A stretch of DNA of 64,000 bases from Apostichopus japonicus. Lineage: Eukaryota; Echinodermata; Holothuroidea; Aspidochirotida; Stichopodidae. The position numbers were made by a program, and so were the translations under genes. The notes beneath the pieces were generated by a model. That model did no database searches and was not told the DNA's origin. It saw only the letters and a program-made list of their open reading frames with translations. Location of the stretch: contig NC_092576.1 of NCBI RefSeq assembly GCF_037975245.1, positions 7,561,501 to 7,625,500 on the forward strand. The letters run 5' to 3'. Positions 1 through 13,310 of the stretch are shown here, in pieces. How positions within the stretch are numbered: position 1 is the first letter of the stretch; the number at the start of each line of letters is the position of its first letter.

Positions 1-358
1 AATCATTGCTGTGAATATTGTAATAGGACTATACCAGATGTCGGCGGCCACGATTAGCCTACCTCGTTCAGATTTCGTCCCATGACCTGGCCATGCGGTG
101 CGCACGCACCATAGTCACGTGGCGGTTGATGTTCGGGCTGAACAATGGCTGACGAGGACCCTATGAAATAAGTGGCGTCATCAGGTGTCTTCGTGTCTTA
201 TGAAAAGAAATCAACATTTTAAAGACAAAAATATGTCAAAAGATAGTTTCTTTAAAGTTTGTACAAAAACACATGCCTGATTTAGGGAGGGAAAAAAAGC
301 TGAAGTAAATGAAAATGATTGTGCGTCTCATGGAATGGTTGGACAATGGAAGTGTTAC

Positions 359-575
359 GTAACCAGGTGGGACATTTTTGTTTCTATACTACACTGTCAT
401 GTTCCGCTTGGGAGCACTCGTATTGTCAGTACGAGCAGTATGAATATCATGTTTCTATCAGATAGTAGTTAGAAACTATTTGTACTGTCAGTACGAGTGC
501 TTTGTAGCATGATATGAGATGACAGTTTAGAGTGGTATTAGCATTAAAAAACTGTCCCAACTGACTGGTTTACGA
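359..575. mobile_element. MITE-like dispersed repeat, copy 1
   Basis: A ~217-bp element with imperfect terminal inverted repeats: the left end reads CGTAACCAGGTGGGACA and the right end is its approximate reverse complement (TGTCCCAACTGACTGG, then TTTACG). A closely related copy lies at 16780-17001. Inside are two near-identical direct words around GTCAGTACGAG, the first of which can form a hairpin. There is no coding capacity. I see a short non-autonomous DNA transposon or foldback repeat; the superfamily is not clear because no clean target duplication could be found. Confidence 0.6.
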
Positions 576-2257
576 GTCCTGCTTGAGACATTCCGGGAGC
601 AAGTCTATCACAGGTTGTTCTGATGAAGCTTATGAAATTAACCTGATCAGGTTTTCGTCTTTCAGAATTCTGCCTGAATACTTCAAATTTGTATCATCAA
701 TAACTGGTATAGGCATATGTATGTATCACCAAGTTGTAATGTCAGTTGGTCAAACCTTTGCCACACGATAGGCAAACTTAAAATACCTTTTATTCGATTT
801 CTATTGGCTGTTGGAAAGACTTTTCGAAAGCATCTTGAGTCAAGCTCATTTGCGAGATTTTCTTATTTATTATTTTTTATTGATTATTGATTTATTTTTT
901 ATGATTATTATTATTTCTATTATTATTTTTTTTTTTACACTTGATTAAGTGAGATAAAGCAAGGAGTTATTTAGGTGATAAACATCGTAATATCGTAATG
1001 AAGCTGAAGATAAAACTAATTAAATTCGTCTCAAGTAATAAAAACAATAAAAGTAAAATGACCTGGTGGCAAAATAATCTGTTTTAAATTAGTCATTTCG
1101 AAATCGCGTCTAGGAATTTCAAAAAAAAAATTAGGCATAATTTCTGTAAATTAACCAAAACTGAATAAATGGACATTTTTGTTGGGGGATTCCACTATAG
1201 TTAGGCTTTTGTTTTTGTCGGCTAGTTATTTTTGAAGACATTTTTTTTTCTTTTAGTAATCGGAAAACATTTTGAAGCAGTTACTCGCTCTTATGTAAGT
1301 CAACGTTCCCTTGTATTTGTTGAACAGGAGTTGATGATGAACAATCGTTTAATAAATGTCAACAGAATGATGCAAACCTCCAGAAAAAAAGAAAAGAAAA
1401 GGAAAAATCCCTACATCTCTCCAAACCAATAAAAACTCGGCAAAAACACTAAAACTTTACAATACTTGATGGGCAATGAAAACTAAGTGTCATTGCCATG
1501 CATTATACCTAAAATGTTAACAGTTTTTTTGTTTTTTTAACGAGTTTCACTAAAGGAAGACTTCACAACGGTCACACGAAAGATAGCATTCTACTTACAC
1601 TCCATTGGTGTTATATGCACAGTCAGCCGTCGTGTGAAATGGGGGAGGGGGCGGGGGAGGGCAGAGGGGGGGGAGGCTGATCGACGCACATCTCAATCAG
1701 GGTTAGCAACATTGGGAATATGGCAGACTAGAAAATGAGTAAAGGATAGAGTAGAAGAAATAGAAGACACGCAAATAATTTTTTAAATTTTACGCGTATA
1801 TACAAAACAAAAAATAGACAAAGTTATGCTATTGCCAGCCAGAGGAAAGGGAGGAAGGAGGGGGCAGACTTCACTTGGAGGCTGCCCCAGACCCCCCCCC
1901 CCCCTTGGGAACCTATCCATAGAAAAAGAAGAAAGAAATATCTTTCCTGTTGCTGGCTTTACTTCCGGGATTGGATGCACAGTTTATTTATATACACAGT
2001 ATATTTATATGTTTGTGCATATTCTGTTATTTAGAGACATAAACAAGAAGGCCTATGTTGTATATTATGTGGGTACCTTTAACGCTTTTTTTGCATTCCG
2101 GTTTTGTGTGTATTCATCCTTCATTTGTGGATAACAGCTCACAAGATTCCTATTAAATCTCTTTGGAAATATCTAACTCATAACTTTTGTTTCTCATGTT
2201 TATATGTCCATGCACACGAATCCATAACGTCTTGTTCTTGACTCGTCTAAGATTACG
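576..2257. other. No gene recognised; AT-rich with G and C tracts
   Basis: No coding exon or RNA gene was recognised. The stretch has T-rich low complexity around 860-940, a strongly G-rich purine run at about 1639-1675, and a 14-base C tract at 1892-1905. The short reading frames here (such as 1232-1432 and 1826-2134) show no domain or plausible splice context. Confidence 0.6.
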
Positions 2258-2267
2258 GTGAAAGATT

Positions 2268-2770
2268 TACTTTGTATTCATATTTTGTATTTTGTTCTTT
2301 GTATTTCCACTTTGTATTTCGTACGTTGTATTCATATTTTGTATTTTTTCTTTGTATTTCCACTTTGTATTTCGTACTTTGTATTCATATTTTGTATTTT
2401 GTTCTTTGTATTTCCACTTTGTATTTCGTACGTTGTATTCATATTTTGTATTTTTTCTTTGTATTTCCACTTTGTATTTCGTACTTTGTATTCATATGTT
2501 GTATTTTGTTCTTTGTATTTCCACTTTGTATTTCGTACTTTGTATTCATATGTTGTATTTTGTTCTTTGTATTTCCACTTTGTATTTCGTACGTTGTATT
2601 CATATTTTGTATTTTGTTCTTTGTATTTCCACTTTGTATTTCGTACGTTGTATTCATATTTTGTATTTTTTCTTTGTACTTTGCAATTTGTTCTTTTGTT
2701 TGCACGTGTATTTTTTTTTTGTACTCTGTATTTGTATTTTGTACGATACTTCGTATTGGCTCTTTGTAAT
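2268..2770. repeat. 54-bp minisatellite built on TTTGTATT
   Basis: Seven copies of a 53-54 bp unit, recognised by the anchor TTCCACTTTGTATTTCGTA at roughly 2304, 2358, 2412, 2465, 2519, 2573 and 2627. Each unit is itself made of a ~10-bp subrepeat ending in TTTGTATT. The unit lacks stop codons in several frames, so long but spurious reading frames of 120-198 residues run through it on both strands, with an 18-residue period. Degenerate TTTGTA subrepeats continue to about 2970. Confidence 0.9.
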
Positions 2771-5060
2771 TTGAAGTTTGTTCTCTGTGTTTGTGATTGC
2801 ACATTAAATTTTACACTTTTTATTTTTCACTTTTTATTTGTATTTTTACTTTGAATTGTATTAAATGTGCATTACTTTGTATTGCATTAAAGTTGTATAA
2901 ATTACTTTGTATTGTAACCAATTGGTATCACGTTGTATTGTATTCAATTTTGTATTACGTTGTAATTTGTAGATGCAGAAGAAGTCGATTACGGTAACTT
3001 ATCTTTTACAGAAAGTGGACAAACGAAGATACTTGTACGTTGGCACGTTTTTATCAACTCCTTTTTAGCATTAGCTTGAATAAATAATTTTGGTCTTACC
3101 TCTCTACCCAACCCAACCCCTACCCTTCCTTTCCTTTTCCCTTTATCCTCCTCAAAAGGCCATCCTCCCCAGAGCCAATATGTTTAATGTACTTCCCCAC
3201 CAATTGTTAGCGAGAATCGATCTAATTTAGATAATATGATTTCAGATTATTATAAAAAAAATTAAAAAATACAGAAATGGTACAAAGAGAAACAGAATAA
3301 AAACTCACTTGAATGCATGGTTGTGAAGGATCGGTCTTTCAATGTTTGTCCTTGTAGCGATTCAGCGATGTAGTAAGTATACTTTGAGCGTGAAAGTACT
3401 AAAGGTATGGTCGATTAAATGCTGCTTCCTAGATCCCAAAACCGAAACCGAAGAATCCTGATCGAGAGAGAAAACAAGGTTACTTAACTATGCCCATTTA
3501 TTGAATACGCCTGTATCATAACTTGTAAACCCTGCACCAGAGCTCATATCGATAATTGACATGAGAAATGTGCAGGTTATGAAAGTTGGCAATATTTTAA
3601 CTTCGTATAGCCGAGCAGGGACTTTCACAGGACCCTCGAGTCTCGGGACATTTGAGTCACCTGACATAAATATGTTAGACTTGTTGCGAGTTCGTACTTG
3701 TTTATAGGTACTCTAGCACTGTTGTCAGTTATACTTTTCATACGCGTACTCATGGAATTGTACACATTATTTATACCCGGGGAAAACATTCGAATTGCAG
3801 TGTTTAGATATTGTAGTTCAATATTAAGTACTCTTACTTGATCCTTTACCGCCCTCTATTTTTAGTCGTACTCCATACTAAGTGGAATCTTATTCGTATT
3901 GAGACTCACGTTTTTATACTCGCAATACGGAAAGTAGGAGAGGCAAATTATTGCAATGTCTACTTTGGTCTACTATAAAAGGCACGTCTAGCCAGGGTGG
4001 GGTATGGAGGGACGGGGTGGGCAGGGGGGGGGGGGGATAGCTTGCTCCTCCCGTGCAGAATAACATCCCCCTTCATATGTGTCACTACCACAGAAGCTTA
4101 AAAGCTCTGGATAGAAGCTTAAACATTTACAGGACACGAACATTGTGCCCCTCCTAAAACTGTTGGTGTCCCCAAGTCAGTATTAATCATAAACGGAACC
4201 ATTTCTCTCATGATGAAGACACGTAACAGTCTTAACATGGTTGTTGTATACAGAGATATGGAAGTTCTGTTACTATGCAACAGCATGAATAGCTTAACAC
4301 CAAAATGGAAATTTATTACAAGAAAATGGGAAATATAACTCCATCTTCGTTTGATTGTTGGAGTTGGTAGAAAGGGAAGGGATGTTGGGGGGGGGGTTGC
4401 TATGTCCTGTATTAGCAAGGTTACAACATTATGTAAGACATTAATTAAATGTCTTTCCGTTTTAAGAGGGAGGAGAGGGGGGCTACTGGCTATATCGGTA
4501 TTGATTGGTTTGCCAATATCAATACTGGTTTGCTTCATAACAATGCTGCCCAAAACGAATTCATGATGATATTAGTAACTAACTTAAGCCCGAGTTTCCT
4601 CTCAAATTAGCAATTTTTAAAATGCATCCTCGTGTTTCTTGGTTACTATTGACTGTAGCTGTATCTAACCTATACAGACAGGGAAGTAACATTTAACGTT
4701 CATTAGGACTTGTTGTTTATCATATTCTTTGGCAAGTTCGATTTGGAAAGTGAAACAAGGAAATCATATTAATTTATTACTTACAGGATTTATTTTTACT
4801 TAAAACAAAGTAGCTTTCTCGCATAATACGGCTTGATAATTACTGACAAATAATGTCATTCAACTGTGAAAAGTTATTCAAAAAGGGTAGATGGATTTTA
4901 ATTACCTATAAAATGTCACCAATGACTATTGTTCAAGTCTTATCCAACAGATAACAGTCCATTGAAAAATGTCACTATACACTACTACACTGTCACTACA
5001 GGCTTCACACTCAAACTGGGGGCAGCATATCAGTTATGTTGTACCACGTGGGTTATAACC
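2771..5060. other. No gene recognised
   Basis: After the decaying TTTGTA words (to ~2970) I see no exon, RNA gene or clear transposon. There are a pyrimidine-rich stretch at about 3100-3170 and a 13-base G run at 4024-4036. Reading frames at 4119-4553 (minus) and 4351-4566 (plus) overlap each other on opposite strands and resemble no family I know. Confidence 0.55.
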
Positions 5061-5338
5061 GGTGCCGTGGCAGATTGGATAAAGGCGGTGGCATTTGAAG
5101 CATTGAGGCTTAGCAATCTGGAAGTTCCGGGTCTCGATTCCCGGCCGGGTGGGTTTTTCATCCAAGAGCAATATACGGTTTTCCCATCTGAAATGACTTT
5201 CTAACTTGCAAAGATTCCAAATTTGAGTTAAAATGTTGAATTGGAAGCCACCCGACTTGTAAGTTGTTATCCATAAGCCCTTGCGGGTTTCTCCCACCTT
5301 TTTTGGTCGCTTTAAGTGTCGTAAAAATAACTGCTGGT

Positions 5339-5340
<2 letters not shown>
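5061..5340 (+). mobile_element. tRNA-Leu-derived SINE, copy 1
   Basis: The head (about 5061-5150) reads like a tRNA with a long variable arm. It has an A-box-like GTGGCAGATTGGATAAAGGC and a B-box-like GGGTCTCGATTCCCGG, with a tRNA-Leu-like layout. It is followed by a ~190-bp body containing AAATTTGAGTTAAAATGTTG and then GAAGCCACCCGAC, and it ends in a trinucleotide microsatellite. A second copy on the minus strand at about 25005-25195 shares head, body and a (GAT)n tail. This is established SINE architecture: a Pol III promoter head, a conserved body and a simple-repeat tail. The reading frame at 4929-5204 across it is spurious. Confidence 0.85.
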
Positions 5341-7297
<1,957 letters not shown>

Positions 7298-7470
7298 GGC
7301 AATAGGATACCTGTTGTCTGTGATGTCACAGGCAATAGGATAACTGTTGTCTGTGATGTCACAGGCAAAAGGATACCGGTTGTTTGTGATGTCACAGGCA
7401 ATAGGATAAATGTTGTCTGTGATGTCACAGGCAATAGGACACCTGTTGTCTGTGATATCACAGGCAATGT
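7298..7470. repeat. 33-bp minisatellite, five copies
   Basis: Unit starts are at 7298, 7331, 7364, 7397 and 7430, with a partial sixth from 7463. Each unit runs from GGCAATAGGA to TGTGATGTCACA. The near-palindromic word GTGATGTCAC recurs every 33 bp, and the last full unit has GATATC instead. The period is a multiple of three, so minus-strand frames repeat an 11-residue peptide; I treat that as a by-product. Confidence 0.95.
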
Positions 7471-10400
7471 AACCTACTGGCATAGGTCCGTGATGTCATA
7501 ACGGCAGGTTATGCTTCAGACGCTTAATTTATACCTGTTAGACTGAAACCTTAATTTGAATTGAAAAATCTCTAAACTAATAAAATGTAAAACTGTAATC
7601 CAACTTCCTGGAGTAGTTGAATGTTTAGCCAGGTCAAAATAGGTTACCTTCAATCAACCATTTCTCGAGTTAGAGACAACATATTGAAATGGGTTTCCTT
7701 TTACCTCGCAGCGTAGAATACTTGTTCTCGTCAATATAACTTTATTTTTGGTAGCCAGCAAAATATCGCTTGAAAGTAATCTTGACCCTAACTCATACCA
7801 TCTGCCACATCCTCTATCACATGAATTGTTCACTTTTTCTTCTTTTTCAATTCCTAAATTTCTATTTGTAAGAAGGAATGCGAAATAGAATAATGAAAAA
7901 GCAAAATCTAAGTTATCTCTTTTTGTTTTAGTTTGTGACAACGAGAATAAAGTTGCCTACAGCTAGCAGAGATCAATTCAACATTCTTGAAATACTGTTT
8001 ATCTTTATTTTCCTTACCTATTTCAAATACGGCCCTCGTTGTTTTTTATCATGATCAAACTCAATAGAATGATCTATCCTTTATACAATTTCTCCTAACT
8101 TCCAATTCATCTCCCCCCCCCCCAAAAAAAAAAAAAAATCTTCCCATTCAGAAAGAAATTACGAACATTTCTTCGGCGTCTTTATATTAGTAAACAGACC
8201 ATTACTGTTCCTATAGTCCGCTTAATCAGTACCGACACCTTACAATTATAGTTCGCTCGTTCGTTCAGTGCTTCAGTTCTGTTCTGTGAGTTTTTATTAC
8301 TTTGTGAATTACACTGATGTACGCGCTCATTCGAACCATGAGCGTATATTGTTGTAATCACAACTGTGCTCATCTCCCGCGCGAAATTGAACATCTTTAA
8401 AAGGCGGGAAGCTCATATAGTATGCCACATGACGACGGCTTCAATCGTTAAACTATTTTATATCCAGGAACAAGTGTGTTGGGCTGACACGGATATTTTG
8501 TGTAGTAAAGGAATTTACTAATTATCGTTAACTGCGGAAGCGTCAAAAGTTAAAGTTTATACGAAAGTCAAATGACGTTGAGATCTGATTTCACTTTTAT
8601 GAGGATCTTTGAATTTACTTGTTGACTTGATAGATTTGTTGATATAAATCATTTGCAAGATTTGTTTACATTATCAGTTTTCATGTGTGACATACGTAAT
8701 TTCGTGTAGTTTTCGCTAAAATATTGATTCTTTTTTTGTTTTTTGGCGCCAATCATTTCGGTTCATCCTAACAAAGTAACAAAGTTGCACATGTAAGAAT
8801 TGTATAATACGACTATAATTACATGGATACTGGCAGTTTTCATAATCTGGAAAAAAAAAATCGCACATATACACGGAGGTTATTAAAGATTTGGAATTTT
8901 AAGTGGAATACTCACTCAAAAGAGGTAAGTGCTTTCGCTCATTGTGTATTTATGTATTTATAGTTCACCTAGAAATGTTAGAGTTTTTAATTTGAGGATT
9001 CCCGTGGGAAATTATGCTAGGGAGGTTTTTAATGAGAAAGTACTTAACTCTCACTTCGGATATTCTCATAGTACAGTTTATTGTACTAACGATTGTATAC
9101 GCTTTTCATATATGGTGATTATAATCTGGACAAGTAGGACTGTAGGTATACAACTATCCATCTGTCCCCATCTCCATGTCTGCTATGCAAGGACGGTGTC
9201 ATGCAGGTACAAGAAACCTTCCCCACCCCCCCGCCCCCACCCACCCTCACCCCAACCCCACGTCCAAAAAACTATAAAACAAACCTCAGGTACCTCTTTA
9301 TGTAAATAAGAAGTGTCTCATTTTGTTAACAGAAAGTAGTCTAATATCCAATTTCGTAAAATTATAATTATCTGTGACTGGTTACTTAAAGGAGGCTACC
9401 TCGGTGAACTACGTATATTTTCCCTTTTGTTACAAAGAGAAAACAATCAATTACTTAATTGCAAAGAAGTTTGTGTTACCTTGTGGAAAAGCGATTTATA
9501 TTTGGTAGGAGAACTTTTAAAACATATTTTTTGGCGCTTTCTAATCAAGATCAAATGTTCCAACACCCCTTGAAGTTCGTGTCCACCCCTCCCCCCTCCC
9601 CATTACTCCCACCCCTCTCCCCTCCCCGCCCGTTATCATCCTCTTCCGCCGCTATTATGGAGTGCAGGTCAAAATCAATAGCAATGTAACAATATAGGTA
9701 TTCACGGAAACCAAGAAAATGAAATAAAACAAGTTTTTTTTAATAATATTTTATTCACGAAAATAATAAAGATCCGTATGATCAAAAGAACTTAAAAGTA
9801 TTTAAAATGTCAAAATATTGGATTTATGCTCCGCTGATTGATATAAATCTTGGCTAGTCAAGTTAATCATATCAAATTGATATGATATTTTAATATAAAA
9901 CAGCTTTAAGATATGATGAAAATCTACTTTACAGCTGCTTTTTAAAACAAAGCTTTAAGCATTTTTGTCTCGGAGTTGAAGTATCAATTTCCATGATAGT
10001 CATATAATATTTAAAAGTCTACTGGTTATAATAAATTTATTTTAGACTGTCTTCATGTTATCAGTAACAAAACGCGACATATCTGTTTGTTTCCATTTAT
10101 AGTTCATTTGAAATATATAGAACAATAAGCACGCTTCAATTTATTTCATATTCATGAAAAAAATACTTTAATTTAAATAAAATATAGCATTACAAAAAAT
10201 ATATATATTTATGAAATTACATATCTTAGTCAAATACAAAACTGCATGTGCGTTATTGATTTATATTTCCATGTAGTGATTTTACTAATCATGTGTTACT
10301 CACGTTGCATTGCGTAATTTAAATATTGAAATAGTATTTCAGGAAAAAAACCTGGCTTGTAAGCATTGTCACGTATAGAAGGGAGAAACTAATTTAAGTA

Positions 10401-11973
10401 TCTCTTAATGAAATTTTCATTCAGCTCTTTCATGCTGTTTCCGAGACACATTGCTAGTTGGAGAAGCCATAATTTGTAAATGAACAAGGTCAAAAAAAGT
10501 GGCTTGTATTTATTTATTGTTTAATCTATATAACCATTTGGATTTCCATGACCATTTGGTTTCAGAATGTAGAGTTCCGACGTTTATACCAATGAAGTTG
10601 TATGTATTCATATTCTAATGTATTTATTTTAAAATATAACATTTTCTTTCAAATGATGGAAAAATAAACACACAAGAGAAGAATTGTTTAGTTTCTGATC
10701 TAATCTCATCTGATCCGATTCGATCTGATCTGAGTAATCAATAATATCAAACGAGAACTGCAAGACTCTGACCATTCGTTTTCCTTACTGTAATCATATC
10801 GATGATTTTGAGATTTTCGTCTTCTTCTTCGTCTCCTTCTTCTTCTTATTTCACCATTTTTTGATAATATTTTACCTTGAAATAATCTGTATTTTATACC
10901 TGCTTTTTATTATTTTTTATTATTCTCAGTGGCACTAGCAATTCAGTTTTCGGTTTCAAGAGTAAAAGGATTTCGACCAATAAAGTTGATCCTTTATGAA
11001 CAGATTACATCCTGTTTCTGATGAAACTGGAGAACCAACTTATAGGTTCGAGGTTCGGATTACCGATGCAACATGTAGTTTATTACACATGCACTTTTTT
11101 TACGAGGTTTTGCAAAGAACAGACACTTTGAGAGAATCACATGCCTACAGGCTATAGTATTAGACTTCATCTTTAATAAAGCATATGCTTGGTTCTTCCT
11201 TTCGCTTATTTGGATGACTGCAGTTGAATGTTATCAAACTTGAGACGTAAAAACATTAATGTAAATATACATAAAAACCGACAAAGATTCTAAGCATCAC
11301 GATACACACATTTCAAGCAGTGAGTTTGTTAGCTGGAAGTCTAACTCTCGGCTTAAACTGAGCAGCTTTTTGCAATTATCTGTAAGTTTGCGCGAAATAA
11401 GGGTCCTGGTGCAGTAACAGAAATGGGTTTCACGAAAGAACCCTGGCCCATTTCACTCAAGCCCAAACGTGTTGTGAACTTGGTTAGGCCTAGACTAGTT
11501 TCCTTCTATTTGGCACATTTAGACGTATACAAATAGGAAACGCTCAGTATCCCTGGAATGGCCGACGTATAATATATACTATTCGTGGTGTGCCCAACAG
11601 CCGATTACAGGAGGGAGCCAATCTGGATATCTACACCAAGAAGCAACGGACCCCGATGATCACATGGGATTAGTCTGGTTGATTGCAGACTACTGTACAT
11701 GTTGAATATCAATAATAGCCTCTCTGCAGACTGCTCATTTTTTCTGAAATTACACATTTTATAAAAATTAAAATAGTTGCCTTACATCTTTGGCTCGGGA
11801 ATGAATTTCACCCATAATAACATGATTTAGGGGAAATCAGTTAGATTTTCTCTTAACCTGAGCTACTTAGTCAGCCTGTAAAGCTACAACCGTGACCCTG
11901 TCATATTTATGTTTCTTTATGTCCACATTTTTCTGTTTCATTTAACGCCAAACCTCTCTTACATTTATTTCAG
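7471..11973. other. No gene recognised; flank or 5'-UTR intron upstream of the receptor exon
   Basis: About 4.5 kb with no recognised exon. It contains a C10/A15 junction near 8111-8137, C-rich patches at about 9221-9260 and 9585-9640, GATCTGAT words at about 10700-10735, and a hairpin at about 11423-11457 with GAAATGGG and CCCATTTC as arms. Because the receptor coding exon is preceded by a splice acceptor, at least the 3' part of this stretch is probably an intron separating a 5'-UTR exon. I could not place that exon or the promoter. Confidence 0.45.
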
Positions 11974-11976
11974 CAG
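11952..11976 (+). promoter_or_regulatory. Splice acceptor before the receptor exon
   Basis: A pyrimidine-rich tract followed by TTTATTTCAG ends at 11973; a second CAG follows at 11974-11976, giving a possible NAGNAG choice. It lies 6-9 bases before the start codon at 11983, so the exon begins with a few bases of 5' UTR. Confidence 0.65.
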
Positions 11977-11982
11977 TCAACG

Positions 11983-12270
11983 ATGTCTATCCACGCCTCT
12001 CCTCCACGTTGTAGCTTCTCAAACTTCCAATTCAATCTACGTTTGATTCAGTGGATTCTTATCGCATCTTTGTTGGAGAACGCACTGGCAGGAGAAATTC
12101 ACATTACTGGATTATACCCAATGTCACGTGATATTGAAGTGGGTAAGGTAGGACGAGGCGTATTACCAGCGCTAAACCTGGCGGTGGATATGTTAAATAA
12201 TCCCAAAGGACGAGACCAGCGGAAAATATTACAGGGACATAAACTAATACTCAGCAAGAACGACACCCAG
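11983..12270 (+). CDS. GABA-B receptor-like protein, first coding exon (partial)
   Basis: This encodes 96 residues ending in phase 0 at a consensus donor. Residues 19-31 form a hydrophobic core preceded by Arg, and A34-L35-A36 is a good signal-peptidase site, so the product should enter the secretory pathway. Residues 38-96 match the first strand and helix of the Venus-flytrap ligand-binding domain of GABA-B-type family C GPCRs. They contain ITGLYPMS (41-48), GRGVLPALNLAVDMLN (57-72) and GHKLILSKNDT (85-95), the usual order of strand, PMS loop, helix and second strand. A full receptor would have the rest of that domain, seven membrane helices and a tail on later exons, none of which I recognise here. 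The subunit class (1, 2 or a lineage-specific paralogue) cannot be decided from this exon. A related natriuretic-type or glutamate receptor domain is the main alternative. Confidence 0.75.
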
Positions 12271-12276
12271 GTAAGT
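12268..12276 (+). promoter_or_regulatory. Splice donor after the receptor exon
   Basis: CAG|GTAAGT at 12268-12276 matches the metazoan donor consensus exactly. The open frame runs past it only 42 bases to a TGA, which supports use of the donor. Confidence 0.85.
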
Positions 12277-12361
12277 GATTCCTTGAAAACGTTGGCTTAT
12301 ACCCTTCATTGACACCCGAACCGAATTGTATACAGTTGCTTATAATAGCGTTTCCGACTTG

Positions 12362-12661
12362 AATATATTGCGCATTTATATGCATCTGTGTTATAACATG
12401 ATAACACGTGTTATGCTAGAGGCACATTTTATTGCGGCCTGTGTTAAAAAAATAAAAAAAAATAAAAAAAATAAAAAATATAAAAATATTTTATATTATA
12501 TAAAAATAAAAATAAAAATAAAAAAATAATAAAAAAATATGTATAATACCACTACGATTTTCTGTATTGTATCTTTAACATATCTAGCTCTCGCATGCTC
12601 CCAAAACATAACACGTGTTAGTGTGTCATAACACCCTGGCATATAAATGCATTAAATATGC
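12362..12661. mobile_element. Foldback/MITE-like element in the receptor intron
   Basis: A ~300-bp unit with long terminal inverted repeats. The left end contains GCATTTATATGC and then AACACGTGTTATG. The right end carries their reverse complements in mirror order (CATAACACGTGTTA, then GCATATAAATGC). The word AACACGTGTT within each arm is itself palindromic. The centre (about 12447-12535) is almost pure A and T. It lies 91 bp after the donor. No transposase is present and no clear target duplication was found. Confidence 0.65.
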
Positions 12662-12879
12662 TACACGTTAAGAACAAATATAAGCTCACACCTTTTCGGC
12701 TTGGGTGTCATTTATGGTAGCTTACTCGATTCTTTACTGTAACGTCAAGTCTGATGTGTAATTTACTTATTGTTCTATGACTCACTCCTCCTCCTCCTCA
12801 TTATTCCACAACGCATACAACTTCTTAACTTAAATTTGCGAACGCTAGAGCTTGCCTGTTTAGTACCTTTTTGTTAGGA

Positions 12880-13030
12880 CTATTCAGGTCTCTTGCCTTT
12901 TCTATTGCATTGTTTGAGGATGTCTTTATAATTTTACATTTCTATATATTTTTGTATTACTGTTTACGGTTTCATGCGAGCATTCAATTACCCATTTTTA
13001 GGTTTAATAAAGTTGACCTTATCTTATGAC
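12880..13030 (+). mobile_element. Possible LINE 3'-UTR remnant
   Basis: A T-rich, stop-filled stretch ending in AATAAAGTTGACCTTATCTT followed by ATGAC. This resembles the poly(A)-signal-like end plus short direct-repeat tail of CR1/L2-type LINEs. There is no coding fragment attached, so the call is tentative. Confidence 0.3.
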
Positions 13031-13225
13031 CTCCCTATATATACGCTCTGAACAAATTGCTGATTTTCCTTAGAGTATCCCTCACCCCTCAGCCACCCCC
13101 TCCCCCTTCCTCGCAACCTCAATCTGACATATTGTAACAAAAACTACCGTAGTAGTTTGGGAGTAGACTAGCCTACGGGTTCACCTTCTCAGAAGCGGTG
13201 CGCCGCTTAGTACGAGGCATCGAAG

Positions 13226-13310
13226 AGGCACGCAGCGGCACGTAGAGGCACGTAGAGGCACGCAGAGGCACGTAGAGGCACATAGAGGCACGCAGAGGCA
13301 CGTAGAGGCA
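13226..13310. repeat. 10-bp minisatellite (AGGCACGTAG)n
   Basis: About eight tandem copies of a 10-bp GC-rich unit (AGGCACGTAG, with AGGCACGCAG variants) stand out from the AT-rich surroundings. A minus-strand frame reads Cys/Val/Pro-rich repeats through it, which I regard as meaningless. Confidence 0.9.

Noticed and set aside
5061-5150. A functional tRNA-Leu gene
   Set aside because: The tRNA-like head lacks a consistent acceptor stem and continues into a body shared with the 25-kb copy, so it is a SINE head.
7298-7470. CRISPR-like array of short repeats
   Set aside because: The 33-bp units are directly adjacent without unique spacers; a minisatellite in a eukaryotic genome.
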